From assembly GCA_040219735.1 (NCBI GenBank), contig JAVJRX010000053.1: a stretch of DNA of 64,000 nt, one strand, 5' to 3'. Within the stretch, counting starts at the first letter, position 1, and the number at the start of each line of letters is the position of its first letter. Source of the stretch: Coleofasciculus sp040219735. GTDB lineage: Bacteria > Cyanobacteriota > Cyanobacteriia > Cyanobacteriales > Coleofasciculaceae. Below the pieces are notes generated by a model, which made no database searches, was not told where the DNA came from, and saw nothing but the letters and a program-made list of their open reading frames with translations. The translations under genes and the position numbers were made by a program. Below, in pieces: positions 27,524-35,722 of the stretch.

Positions 27524-27660
27524 TTACCGGGTTCATTTGTCTTATGGTAGAGGTGGGCGGGAGACACTCTGGCACAGTTGTTCAGTGATCACTGAGCAAG
27601 AAAACCCGCCCAAGCGTCAAAACCAGGCTCCAGGTCAAATCACAGATTTGGCTTTTCGCC

Positions 27661-28566
27661 TTAACTAAAAGGCGGCAACAGAGGCTGCAAGAGGGTAATG
27701 AAATAGTACACTAAGGGAGCCGTAAAAACATAGCTGTCTGTGCGGTCTAAAATACCACCGTGACCAGGAATTAATTGTCCTGAATCCTTGACACCTGCAT
27801 CTCGTTTCATCATTGATTCGGTTAAGTCTCCCAAGAGGCTAGCCACCCCAATTAAGGTGCCGAAAACAAATCCACTGAGTTGCCAATTCGACCATTGCAG
27901 ATACCAAGCCCCAGCCATAGCCACTGCTCCACTAGCGCAAAGCCCGAAAATTGCGCCTTCCACTGTCTTTTTGGGACTAATACTCGAAAGGGGAGTTCGA
28001 CCAAAAAACTTGCCAAAACTATACGCACCAATATCGGCTGCCCAAATACAGCCAAAGGCGAGTAGAGTAACAGTTAAACCTTGGGACAGAACCGTTAGGT
28101 TAGTCCAAGGGTGAAGCCAAGAGCCATTGAACGAGAAACTATTGATGCTAGCTGTAGCATTCAGTGGCAATGAAACCCCTCCATCTAAGCCAACACGCAA
28201 TCGTATCCAGTAGCTAGGCAGATAACCGGCATAGAGTAATCCCAAAATCGAAGCGGCAATATCCGCAATCGTCGCCATTTTGGGTTGAAAGAGCAGGTAA
28301 AAACAAATCAAGGTTCCGGCGATGGGAAAGGCGGCATCCGTAAGATTAGAGTTAAGGGCGGCTGTCACCAATAAAAGCTGACTCACAACTAACGTCGTTT
28401 TAGCCGCAGGCGCAATTCCTTTTGCCTGAACCAGTTGAAAATATTCCAATTGACCCAAATAGACGATGACACACAGGCCGAGGGTAAAATACCATCCTCC
28501 CGCTACAATCATCCCCATCGCTAGGGTAATCGCTACAATTCCACTAAAAATTCGAGACCAGGGCAT
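27661..28566 (-). CDS. cdsA: Phosphatidate cytidylyltransferase
   Basis: Makes CDP-diacylglycerol from phosphatidic acid and CTP, feeding phosphatidylglycerol synthesis, in the cytoplasmic membrane. The start is placed at the ATG at 28564-28566 (MPWSRIFSG); a TTG ten codons upstream is possible. Seen in about 301 aa: seven to eight membrane segments; the family region ADIGAYSFGKFFGRTPLSSISPKKTVEG in two parts; and near the end the signature SxxKRxxxxKDxxxxxPGHGGxxDRxDS, visible as MMKRDAGVKDSG and IPGHGGILDRTDS. Confidence 0.95.
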   Translation of the reverse strand: MPWSRIFSGIVAITLAMGMIVAGGWYFTLGLCVIVYLGQLEYFQLVQAKGIAPAAKTTLVVSQLLLVTAALNSNLTDAAFPIAGTLICFYLLFQPKMATIADIAASILGLLYAGYLPSYWIRLRVGLDGGVSLPLNATASINSFSFNGSWLHPWTNLTVLSQGLTVTLLAFGCIWAADIGAYSFGKFFGRTPLSSISPKKTVEGAIFGLCASGAVAMAGAWYLQWSNWQLSGFVFGTLIGVASLLGDLTESMMKRDAGVKDSGQLIPGHGGILDRTDSYVFTAPLVYYFITLLQPLLPPFS

Positions 28567-28803
28567 AGAACTTTGGTTGACACAAGACAGTCCCAATTAA
28601 CTGTCTAGATGAAACTATTACATTAAGATTAACAATCTGGCAGCACTCGCAGTTAGTCAATTTGAGGATGGGTAGGTGCGAGTTATCAACTTTGAAATGT
28701 TTATGGTAAGCTGTTACACATTTATTGTGCATACCCTTACACCCCATACCCCTGATAAGGACTTCACTCTTGTTTATTTAGATGCACATCAGTGTGTGGA
28801 AGG

Positions 28804-29409
28804 TTACGAATCCAACTTCTCCCCACTGAGGATAAACATGGGATTAACAGCGGCAAAGATTTGATGAGTGCCTCGGGTCTCCAAGCGATTGATTGACGAT
28901 TGCACAACCTCGATATTACGAGCTTGTAACTCAGCCAAACCTTCTGAGAGGGTATAAAGACTCTCTAAATTACTAGCTGTGGCAACAATCCGACCTTGGG
29001 GTTCTAAGTAATGCCAGACTTCCTTAAGAATTTCTTTAATCGGGCGTCCTCCCTCAATGCAGGCTCTATGGGGTTTTCCGGGTAGATTGGGGAGACATTC
29101 CGGCGCCGATCCTTCGATAACGTCAACATTCTCAATGCCGAAGCGGGAACAGTTGCGTCGAATCAGGTTCGCCACATCTTCATCCCGTTCTACCGCCACA
29201 ATTTTACCGTGAGGAGAAAGTAATCCGGTTTCCACAGCAATCGTACCTGTCCCTGCACCGATATCCCAGAGCAAGGAATGGGATTCTAGGCGCAATGCGG
29301 AAATAATCAGTAAGCGTGCTTCTCGCTTAGTCAGGGGAATACCGGGCAAGCGCTCGAATAAATCATCGGGAATACCAGGAGTGGTATAGTTCCACAGGGG
29401 AGAAGACAT
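28804..29409 (-). CDS. cbiT: Cobalt-precorrin-6B C15-methyltransferase (decarboxylating), CbiT
   Basis: Transfers a methyl group from SAM to C15 and decarboxylates the acetate side chain at C12 in cobalamin (B12) synthesis. Seen in 201 aa: family start GIPDDLFERLPGIPLTKRE, SAM loop WDIGAGTGTIAVE (49-60) and AVERDEDVANLIRRN. This is a stand-alone CbiT, not fused to the CbiE methyltransferase as in CobL. No other cob/cbi gene or cobalamin riboswitch is seen in the window. It lies 25 bases after the decarboxylase gene on the same strand. Confidence 0.9.
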   Translation of the reverse strand: MSSPLWNYTTPGIPDDLFERLPGIPLTKREARLLIISALRLESHSLLWDIGAGTGTIAVETGLLSPHGKIVAVERDEDVANLIRRNCSRFGIENVDVIEGSAPECLPNLPGKPHRACIEGGRPIKEILKEVWHYLEPQGRIVATASNLESLYTLSEGLAELQARNIEVVQSSINRLETRGTHQIFAAVNPMFILSGEKLDS

Positions 29410-29434
29410 TCTGTTGATCCTTGGTCATTAGTCC

Positions 29435-30910
29435 TTACTGTATAACAACGTTGACGCTGTTTAAGCTAGGGTCACTACACCCAGTAATATAGCCGCCAAA
29501 ATGCTGAACCTGTCGCAGATAGTCCACCGTAGCTGACGCGATCGCAAATCCTGGAATTAAAACGGGAATACCAGGGGGATAGGGACAAACCCATTCAGCA
29601 CTAATTTTACCTACGCTTTGTTCAAGAGGTAACCGTTCTTTCGGGGCAAAAAAGGCGTCGCGAGGGGACATCGACGGTTCCACGATTAACCCGGAAACCA
29701 TTCCCGGTTGGTATAAATTCTGCCTAGGGCGAGAATCGGGACGACAATAGCGCTGGCTTAAGTGGGCAAAGGCTTGTACTAACTGCTGAATATCATCAGT
29801 GGTGTTTCCTAAACTCATGATAAACGTCAGATGTTGGAATGTCGGTAACTCGGCGGTTACACCCAACTGCTCACAAAAAATTTCATCGGCTTCAAACCCA
29901 CTGAGCCCCAACGCTGTAACCTTCACCGTCAGCCGGGTAGGATCTAGGGTAAAACAACCCGGAGTGTTTGTGGCGTCTAAAACCGATAATCCAGGAATTT
30001 GTTGAATCTGTTCTCTCGCCACCTCAGCCAGCCCTAGAGTGCGGCTAAGCAGCTTTTCCCCATACAGCACCATTTGTTGTCGTGCGGCGTCTAGAGAGGC
30101 TAAGAGGAGGGCGCTGGGACTGGTAGACTGGACAAGCTGTAGGGCTTGACTCAATCGTTCAGGATCAATGCGATCACCTTTAATGTGCAGCATTGAGGCT
30201 TGGGTCATAGCTGCCAAAACCTTATGGGTGGATTGTATGGTTAAATCAGCCCCGGCTGAGATTGCACTCGGAGGCAAATCAGGGTGAAAAGTCAGGTGCG
30301 CCCCGTGCGCCTCATCAACCAGCAAAGGAATATTGTAGTGATGCACCCGTTGTGCGATCGCGTGGATATCCCCGCACACGCCATGATAGGTCGGATAAAG
30401 CAGCATCACCGCTTTGGCATCCGGATGTTGCTTTAGGGCTTGGGTAACGGCGTTTGGAGTAATGCTGTGTGCTAAATCCCCCGAAGGATCATACTCTGGG
30501 GTAATAAAAATCGGACTCGCACCAGACAAAACCAAACCTGCGATCGCGGATTGATGACTATTGCGAGGCAAAATTAGCTTATCTCCTGTACCGCAAGTGG
30601 CTAAAATTGCCGCGATTACCCCACAGGTTGAGCCATTAACCAGAAACCACGTTTTATCTGCACCAAACGCCGCCGCCGCTAACTCTTGCGCCTCCTGAAT
30701 CACTCCTGAAGGGGCAAATAAGTTATCAAAATCGGGCAATTCAGGTAGATCACTCTCAAAGACTGATTTTCCCCAGAGGTTCACCAGCCGATCAGATATA
30801 CCTTTTCCCCGCTTATGACCTGGGGCGTAAAACGGCGCGTGAGGGCGTCCAGCACAGGCTTGTAAGGCATCGAGTATGGGGATAGTCCTTTGTCCTTCGT
30901 CTTTTGTCAT
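29435..30910 (-). CDS. Orn/Lys/Arg decarboxylase-family PLP enzyme
   Basis: A fold-type I PLP enzyme that decarboxylates a basic amino acid toward polyamines or cadaverine. Seen in 491 aa: family start FYAPGHKRGKG (28-37), NGSTCGVIAAI, DEAHGAHL (199-206), the PLP Lys K230 in TIQSTHKVLAAM, and C-terminal PYPPGIPVLIPG. The shorter cyanobacterial type lacks the wing domain of the E. coli enzymes. Substrate (Arg, Lys or Orn) is not settled by motif. Odd: the start codon and first 8 residues (MTKDEGQR) come from a TGACAAA heptamer array. Confidence 0.9.
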   Translation of the reverse strand: MTKDEGQRTIPILDALQACAGRPHAPFYAPGHKRGKGISDRLVNLWGKSVFESDLPELPDFDNLFAPSGVIQEAQELAAAAFGADKTWFLVNGSTCGVIAAILATCGTGDKLILPRNSHQSAIAGLVLSGASPIFITPEYDPSGDLAHSITPNAVTQALKQHPDAKAVMLLYPTYHGVCGDIHAIAQRVHHYNIPLLVDEAHGAHLTFHPDLPPSAISAGADLTIQSTHKVLAAMTQASMLHIKGDRIDPERLSQALQLVQSTSPSALLLASLDAARQQMVLYGEKLLSRTLGLAEVAREQIQQIPGLSVLDATNTPGCFTLDPTRLTVKVTALGLSGFEADEIFCEQLGVTAELPTFQHLTFIMSLGNTTDDIQQLVQAFAHLSQRYCRPDSRPRQNLYQPGMVSGLIVEPSMSPRDAFFAPKERLPLEQSVGKISAEWVCPYPPGIPVLIPGFAIASATVDYLRQVQHFGGYITGCSDPSLNSVNVVIQ

Positions 30911-30930
30911 TTGTCATTTGTCATTTGTCC
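30883..30930. repeat. Heptamer array (TTTGTCA) overlapping the decarboxylase start
   Basis: Units TTTGTCC / TTTGTCA repeat about six times; on the minus strand they read TGACAAA and supply the ATG at 30908-30910. A 14-bp sequence TGCCATCGAGGGTC follows at 30937-30950 and recurs at 31687-31700. Confidence 0.8.
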
Positions 30931-31102
30931 TTACTCTGCCATCGAGGGTCAGCAACTGTAACCTAATTCCTACTCAGCTCTACTCATCCCTACCCATCTT
31001 TAAGTAGGGATGATGTAAGTTGATCAACAAACTCCCTGAGTCGCTCTTGCCAGTCAGGGATTGCTTTTAGTTTTTCCTTAGTACGAGAAAAAGCTCTCGC
31101 GT

Positions 31103-31642
31103 ATGCAATGGTTAAACCGTCATAAACAAATCGGTTCATCTAATTGGAAAAAAGCCCAAATCAAAATAGCCCGTTTACACCGGAAAATAGCCAATATCCG
31201 TAAAGACACGCTGCATAAACTCACCTCCTATTTAGCCCAAAACCACAGCCGGATAGGAATAGAAAACCTGAATGTATCCGGGATGATGGCTAACCACAAA
31301 CTAGCTAAAGCTATTCAGGATATGGGCTTCCATGAGTTCAAGCGCCAGTTAGAGTACAAGTGCCAGTTGTATGGGTCAACCTTGGTTGCAGTAGACCAGT
31401 GGTATCCTTCAACCAAGACCTGTTCCCAGTGCCATACTGTCAAAGACTCAATGCCCTTATCTGAGCGAGTTTTCCAGTGTGACAACTGCGGGTTTGAGTG
31501 CGACAGAGACTTGAACGCATCGCTCAATTTAGACAGGTTCCGCCAGTTAGGTGGGGGAGAGCCTGTGGACTGGTTGAGTGCCGACACCGCCAGAGTGAAG
31601 CAGGAAGTAAGCATCAAGCTAAGTTTGACTACGGTTGATTAG
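31103..31642 (+). pseudogene. 5'-truncated TnpB (IS200/IS605-type RNA-guided nuclease relic)
   Basis: C-terminal part of a TnpB protein. Seen in 179 aa: helical region HRKIANIRKDTLHKL; RuvC-II Glu in RIGIENLNVSGM (E54); a zinc finger CSQC...CDNC (107-110, 126-129); and RuvC-III Asp in DRDLNASLNL (D136). Missing: the N-terminal DNA-binding part and the RuvC-I Asp motif (GIDxG), for which no coding sequence exists in 30911-31102. It cannot be an active nuclease. The inverted repeat CATCCCTAC/GTAGGGATG (about 30987-31012) lies upstream. The relic is bracketed by 14-bp direct repeats. Confidence 0.85.
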
Positions 31643-31702
31643 CTTTGATTCGGTCTTATGTAACGGTCTTCAAGGGTCACGCGCCATGCCATCGAGGGTC
31701 TT

Positions 31703-31730
31703 CAAAACTCAAAACTCAAAACTCAAAACT
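31703..31730. repeat. Tandem heptamer AAAACTC, four units
   Basis: Four units of CAAAACT/AAAACTC in line, directly after the second copy of TGCCATCGAGGGTC. No coding role. It lies in the rpsD leader region. Confidence 0.85.
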
Positions 31731-31795
31731 TACTCCCTTAATGTTGTAATATAAAGTATTTGGGTAAAAATTAGTCAGGTACACAAGGAAGTTCT

Positions 31796-32404
31796 ATGTC
31801 GCGATATCGAGGTCCGCGCCTGCGGATTGTCCGTCGTCTGGGCGATCTGCCCGGTTTGACTCGCAAATCCCCCCGTCGTTCATACCCACCCGGTCAACAT
31901 GGTCAAGCTCGCCGGAAGCGGTCAGAATATGCGATTCGATTGGAAGAAAAACAGAAACTCCGCTACAACTACGGAGTCACGGAAAAGCAATTGCTTCGCT
32001 ATGTTCGTAAAGCACGTAGGGCAACGGGTTCCACGGGTCAAGCGTTGCTAGAACTGCTAGAAATGCGACTGGATAACACCGTATTTCGTTTAGGAATGGC
32101 AGGTACTATTCCAGGTGCGCGTCAGCTTGTGAATCACGGTCATGTGATGGTCAATGGTAGGGAAGTGAATATCGCTAGCTACCAATGCCGTCCCGGTGAT
32201 GTGATTATGGTTAAAGATAATGAGCGCTCTCGGGGTTTGGTGGCAAAAAATCTGGAATACCCCGGATTGGCAAATCTACCGAGCCATTTAGAGTTTGACA
32301 AGAAAACATTCACGGGTAAGGTCAATGGTGTGATTGAGCGTGAGTGGGTCGCTCTGCAAATTAACGAACTGCTGGTGGTTGAGTTCTATTCACGGAAAGC
32401 GTAG
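31796..32404 (+). CDS. rpsD: Small ribosomal subunit protein S4
   Basis: Primary 16S rRNA-binding protein that nucleates 30S assembly. Seen in 202 aa: start MSRYRGPRLRIVRRLGDLPG as in cyanobacterial and plastid S4; YPPGQHGQ; and the S4 RNA-binding domain with LRLDNTVFRLGMA-type sequence (LDNTVFRLGMAGTIPGARQ), VNHGHVMVNG and CRPGDVI. AAGGAAG precedes the ATG by 5 bases. It stands alone here rather than in a ribosomal operon, as usual in cyanobacteria. The TTGGTCA repeat begins at the base after the stop codon. Confidence 0.98.
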   Translation: MSRYRGPRLRIVRRLGDLPGLTRKSPRRSYPPGQHGQARRKRSEYAIRLEEKQKLRYNYGVTEKQLLRYVRKARRATGSTGQALLELLEMRLDNTVFRLGMAGTIPGARQLVNHGHVMVNGREVNIASYQCRPGDVIMVKDNERSRGLVAKNLEYPGLANLPSHLEFDKKTFTGKVNGVIEREWVALQINELLVVEFYSRKA

Positions 32405-32469
32405 ATTGGTCATTGGTCATTGGTCATTGGTACCAGGAAAAAACAAAGGACAAATGACGAATGACAATG
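32405..32469. repeat. Heptamer arrays filling the rpsD-moaA gap
   Basis: ATTGGTC units (32405-32431) start at the base after the rpsD stop, and GGACAAATGACGAATGACAA units (32443-32467) end 3 bases before the moaA stop. The whole convergent gap is repeat apart from about 12 bases. Confidence 0.85.
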
Positions 32470-32470
32470 G

Positions 32471-33457
32471 CTATCCACCAATTTGTGACATGGTGCGAGT
32501 GTAGTAACCATCAGTGCCAGAGTCTCGCTGTTTAAAGTTGATATCTGGTTTAATCGCTAGTAACTGCTGCACTCGCGCTCTTAACTGGGCGAGATCAACG
32601 CCGCTACGCAGAGCGGTTTTTAAGTCAATTTGACCCGTTTCATTGAGTAAACAGGGGCGCAACCACCCATCAGCGGAGAGGCGCATACGGTTACAGCGAT
32701 CGCAAAAACATTCGGACATCTGACTGATAAAGCCGAGAGTCCCCAAGGCATTAGGAATCTGGAATACATCAGCCGGTCCATTCCCGCGCACATTCGACTC
32801 AACTAAGCCCCAGCGATCGCGGATTTGCTGGCGTAGTTCCTCAGAAGGAATCCAGGCGCGATCGCTAAATAATTCAGGATTGCCAATCGGCATAAACTCA
32901 ATAAACCGAATGTGCCAATGGCGCTCAAGGGTAAGTGCGGCTAAATCCAGGACTTCTGAGTCATTCACCCCTGGAATAACGACGATATTCAATTTCAGCG
33001 GATCAAACCCAACCCGATGTGCCGCCTGAATTCCGTCCCAAGTTTGCCGCCAGCGCGATCGCCCCCGATTCCCGATAATTTTGTCAAAGGTATCAGGATT
33101 GAGAGAGTCCAAGCTAATATTAATCCGCCGCAATCCCGCATCATACAAGTCTTGTGCCATGCCTGCGAGTAAAAAGGCATTCGTCGTCATCGCTAAATCT
33201 TCGGTTTGATCCAGCGCAGCAATTTCTCTGACCAACTCTACCACCCCTGGACGCAGTAGCGGTTCTCCACCCGTCAGGCGAAACTTTCTAAACCCGACTG
33301 GGATAAACACCTCTTTCAATAGCGTCAGCAGCTCCTCATGGGTGAGGAGTTCCTGTTGCAGGATATAGTCAAGTTCTGACCCGTCCGGCATACAGTAGTG
33401 ACAGCGGAAGTTACAGCGGTCAATGAGGCTAATCCGGAGATAATCGACAGTGTTCAT
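32471..33457 (-). CDS. moaA: GTP 3',8-cyclase
   Basis: Radical-SAM enzyme for the first step of molybdenum cofactor synthesis, with two 4Fe-4S clusters. Seen in 328 aa: the N-terminal radical-SAM motif C15-NFR-C19-HY-C22 in IDRCNFRCHYCMPDG; LTGGEPLLRP; the second cluster region FCDRCNRMRLSADGWLRPCL; and NVVVIPGVNDSE-like IVVIPGVND. Family length. The usual double-Gly end appears here as MSQIGG. No moaC/E or moeA neighbour. Confidence 0.96.
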   Translation of the reverse strand: MNTVDYLRISLIDRCNFRCHYCMPDGSELDYILQQELLTHEELLTLLKEVFIPVGFRKFRLTGGEPLLRPGVVELVREIAALDQTEDLAMTTNAFLLAGMAQDLYDAGLRRINISLDSLNPDTFDKIIGNRGRSRWRQTWDGIQAAHRVGFDPLKLNIVVIPGVNDSEVLDLAALTLERHWHIRFIEFMPIGNPELFSDRAWIPSEELRQQIRDRWGLVESNVRGNGPADVFQIPNALGTLGFISQMSECFCDRCNRMRLSADGWLRPCLLNETGQIDLKTALRSGVDLAQLRARVQQLLAIKPDINFKQRDSGTDGYYTRTMSQIGG

Positions 33458-33692
33458 TATATTTTCTAGTTATCGTACAAGACTCCAGGGGCGAAAACTG
33501 CCAATATAATTCCCTCTCCCCCATCGATAAGCGGCTATTGTTCTATGATAGGTATCTTCAACTCATCGGAAGCTAAGGATTATGTATTCAATGCATAGAG
33601 CAGAACAAAAACTAAATTGGCACAATCCTGGCACACCTATCCTGTCGGTGTATGTAACTATTAACATGTGAACGTTGAGGCGCATCACTCCT

Positions 33693-35570
33693 ATGTTAGG
33701 CAAGTTATTGGATGGTCGTTACCAAGTCAACCAAGTCCTCGGTGCAGGAGGATTTGGTCGCACGTACCTGGCACAAGATACCCGGCGTCCCGGTAGCCCA
33801 ATTTGTGTGGTCAAACACCTTCAGCCGGCTAATCGTGACCCCAATTTCTTAGAAACCGCCCGACGCCTGTTCAACAGCGAAGCGGAAACCCTAGAAGTGC
33901 TGGGCAATCACGACCAGATCCCGCGTCTGCTTGCCTACTTTGAAGAAGACCAAGAATTTTATCTGGTTCAGGAATATATTGAAGGGCATCCCCTCAGCAA
34001 AGAGTTGATACCGGGTCAACCGTGGGATGAGACGCGAGTTATTGCCCTGCTGCAAGAACTCTCAGAGGTTTTAGAGTTTGTTCATAATCGTGGCGTGATT
34101 CACCGGGATCTTAAGCCAGATAACTTAATTCGGCGTAATTTAGATAAAAAGTTAGTCTTATTGGACTTTGGGGCGGTTAAGCAAATCCGGACTCAACTGG
34201 CGACTTCTCAGATGCAGATGAGCAATACGGTTGCTGTGGGGACTCCGGGTTATATGTCCAGCGAACAGGCTTTGGGTCAACCGCGTCCCACCAGCGATAT
34301 TTACGCCTTGGGAATTATTGGTATCCAGGCAATTACGGGTCGTATGCCTGCCGAATTGCAGGAAGATTTAAATACGGGCGAACTGATCTGGCAGCATCTT
34401 GCACCCGTGAGTCCAGGGTTGAAGAATATCCTGACCCGGATGGTGCGCTATCATTTCAAAGACCGCTACCAGTCAGCCACAGAAGCCTTACAAGCGGTGC
34501 GATCGCTCACAGCCTCCCCTTCTACTCCTTACAGTCAGCCGATTCCGCCTTCTAGACCAACGCCACAACCCACACCCCTATCGGAACAAGGCACTCTGGC
34601 AGTTTCCCCAGCAGCACCACCTCGACAACCTGCCCCTCCTCCCCCTCCTCGCCCTCCTGAACCCACACCCCCATCTGAACCGAACCGCGCCCCATTAGTC
34701 ATTGGTATTGGTTTAGTCGTGGCTATGGCAGCCGCAGGCATGGCGTATGGCATTCGTCAGGGTTTATCCGGTCAAGGAGTGGCACGAGGGAATTGTACGG
34801 TGACGGCTCAAAGCTTGAACGTGCGATCAAACCCCAACGCAGCGGTTGTTGGTACGGTTAATAAAGGCACAAACTTATCCCTAACTGGCACCAAGCAAGG
34901 GGATTGGGTGGAAATTCGTTCACCGAAACAAGGATGGGTTTTTGAGCAGTATATCGATTGTGCCTCTGTGGATACCATTGCTGAGCAACCTGCTAGCCCT
35001 ACCCCAGAAGAAACTCAACCGAGTCCGACTCCAGTTGAGGCAAAACCCAGTCCCAGTCCAGAACCAACTCCAACCCCGCAAAAATCCCCCAATCAACCCA
35101 AACCCGATAATGGGGCAAAGGTCTTGACAGAAGCAGCCCAAGAGTATCAACAGGGTAACTTAGATAAAGCGATCGCGGCGGCTCAATCGGTTCTCCCCAG
35201 TAGTCCGGCGTTTGAGGATGCTCAAAAGAACATCGAGACTTGGCAAAAGGAATGGGGGGAAGCGAAAACCAAATTCGATAAGATTGAGCAAGCCTACAAT
35301 GAAGGTCGCTATGTTGATGTGATCATTTATGCCGCAGACAGCGATTTTCCAGAACAACGCTATTGGCGAGAAAAGTTAAATGGATTAGTTCGCCAAGCTA
35401 CCCAGCGTAAAAATCAAGGGGATACGAATCAGCAAAACCCGCCGTCATCAGAACAGTCCAATCCCCAAAACCCTAAACCGGACACACAACAACCCGTTCA
35501 ACCCTCACCTAAACCCACAGGGGACAATTCAGTGCCAATTTGTGAACCGGAAGCCCAAGAAGCCTGTTGA
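33693..35570 (+). CDS. Membrane Ser/Thr protein kinase with SH3-like and C-terminal helical region
   Basis: A Pkn2/Hanks-type kinase. The start is placed at the ATG at 33693 (MLGKLLDGRYQV), the common beginning of cyanobacterial kinases; a TTG six codons upstream is possible. Seen in 625 aa: Gly loop GAGGFGRT (18-25), VVKHL with ATP Lys (about 41), catalytic HRDLKPDN, DFGAVKQ, activation segment GTPGYMSSEQ; a Pro-rich juxtamembrane linker; a membrane segment (about 335-357); bacterial SH3 fold VTAQSLNVRSNPN...GWVFEQYIDC; a Pro/Thr spacer; TPR-like helices (470-580); and a C-terminal CEPEAQEAC. Converges with the haemagglutinin-CHAT gene. Confidence 0.93.
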   Translation: MLGKLLDGRYQVNQVLGAGGFGRTYLAQDTRRPGSPICVVKHLQPANRDPNFLETARRLFNSEAETLEVLGNHDQIPRLLAYFEEDQEFYLVQEYIEGHPLSKELIPGQPWDETRVIALLQELSEVLEFVHNRGVIHRDLKPDNLIRRNLDKKLVLLDFGAVKQIRTQLATSQMQMSNTVAVGTPGYMSSEQALGQPRPTSDIYALGIIGIQAITGRMPAELQEDLNTGELIWQHLAPVSPGLKNILTRMVRYHFKDRYQSATEALQAVRSLTASPSTPYSQPIPPSRPTPQPTPLSEQGTLAVSPAAPPRQPAPPPPPRPPEPTPPSEPNRAPLVIGIGLVVAMAAAGMAYGIRQGLSGQGVARGNCTVTAQSLNVRSNPNAAVVGTVNKGTNLSLTGTKQGDWVEIRSPKQGWVFEQYIDCASVDTIAEQPASPTPEETQPSPTPVEAKPSPSPEPTPTPQKSPNQPKPDNGAKVLTEAAQEYQQGNLDKAIAAAQSVLPSSPAFEDAQKNIETWQKEWGEAKTKFDKIEQAYNEGRYVDVIIYAADSDFPEQRYWREKLNGLVRQATQRKNQGDTNQQNPPSSEQSNPQNPKPDTQQPVQPSPKPTGDNSVPICEPEAQEAC

Positions 35571-35592
35571 TATAGCAGTAGACACATCGATT

Positions 35593-35616
35593 AGAGACGT
35601 TGCATGCAACGTCTCT
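35593..35616 (+). terminator. 24-bp perfect palindrome after the kinase gene
   Basis: AGAGACGTTGCA and its complement abut, 23 bases after the kinase stop codon. It is the same family as 51473-51500 and may end transcription, though only a short T run (ATTTTTC, 35625-35632) follows. Confidence 0.55.
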
Positions 35617-35722
35617 ACACGAGATTTTTCTCTGTTAGTTCGCGCAGGCGGACTGTGTTTTGTTCATTTAATTCCGCCTAACCCACCCTACACCTGTATA
35701 GTTTTTGTTCTCATTCTCTTAA

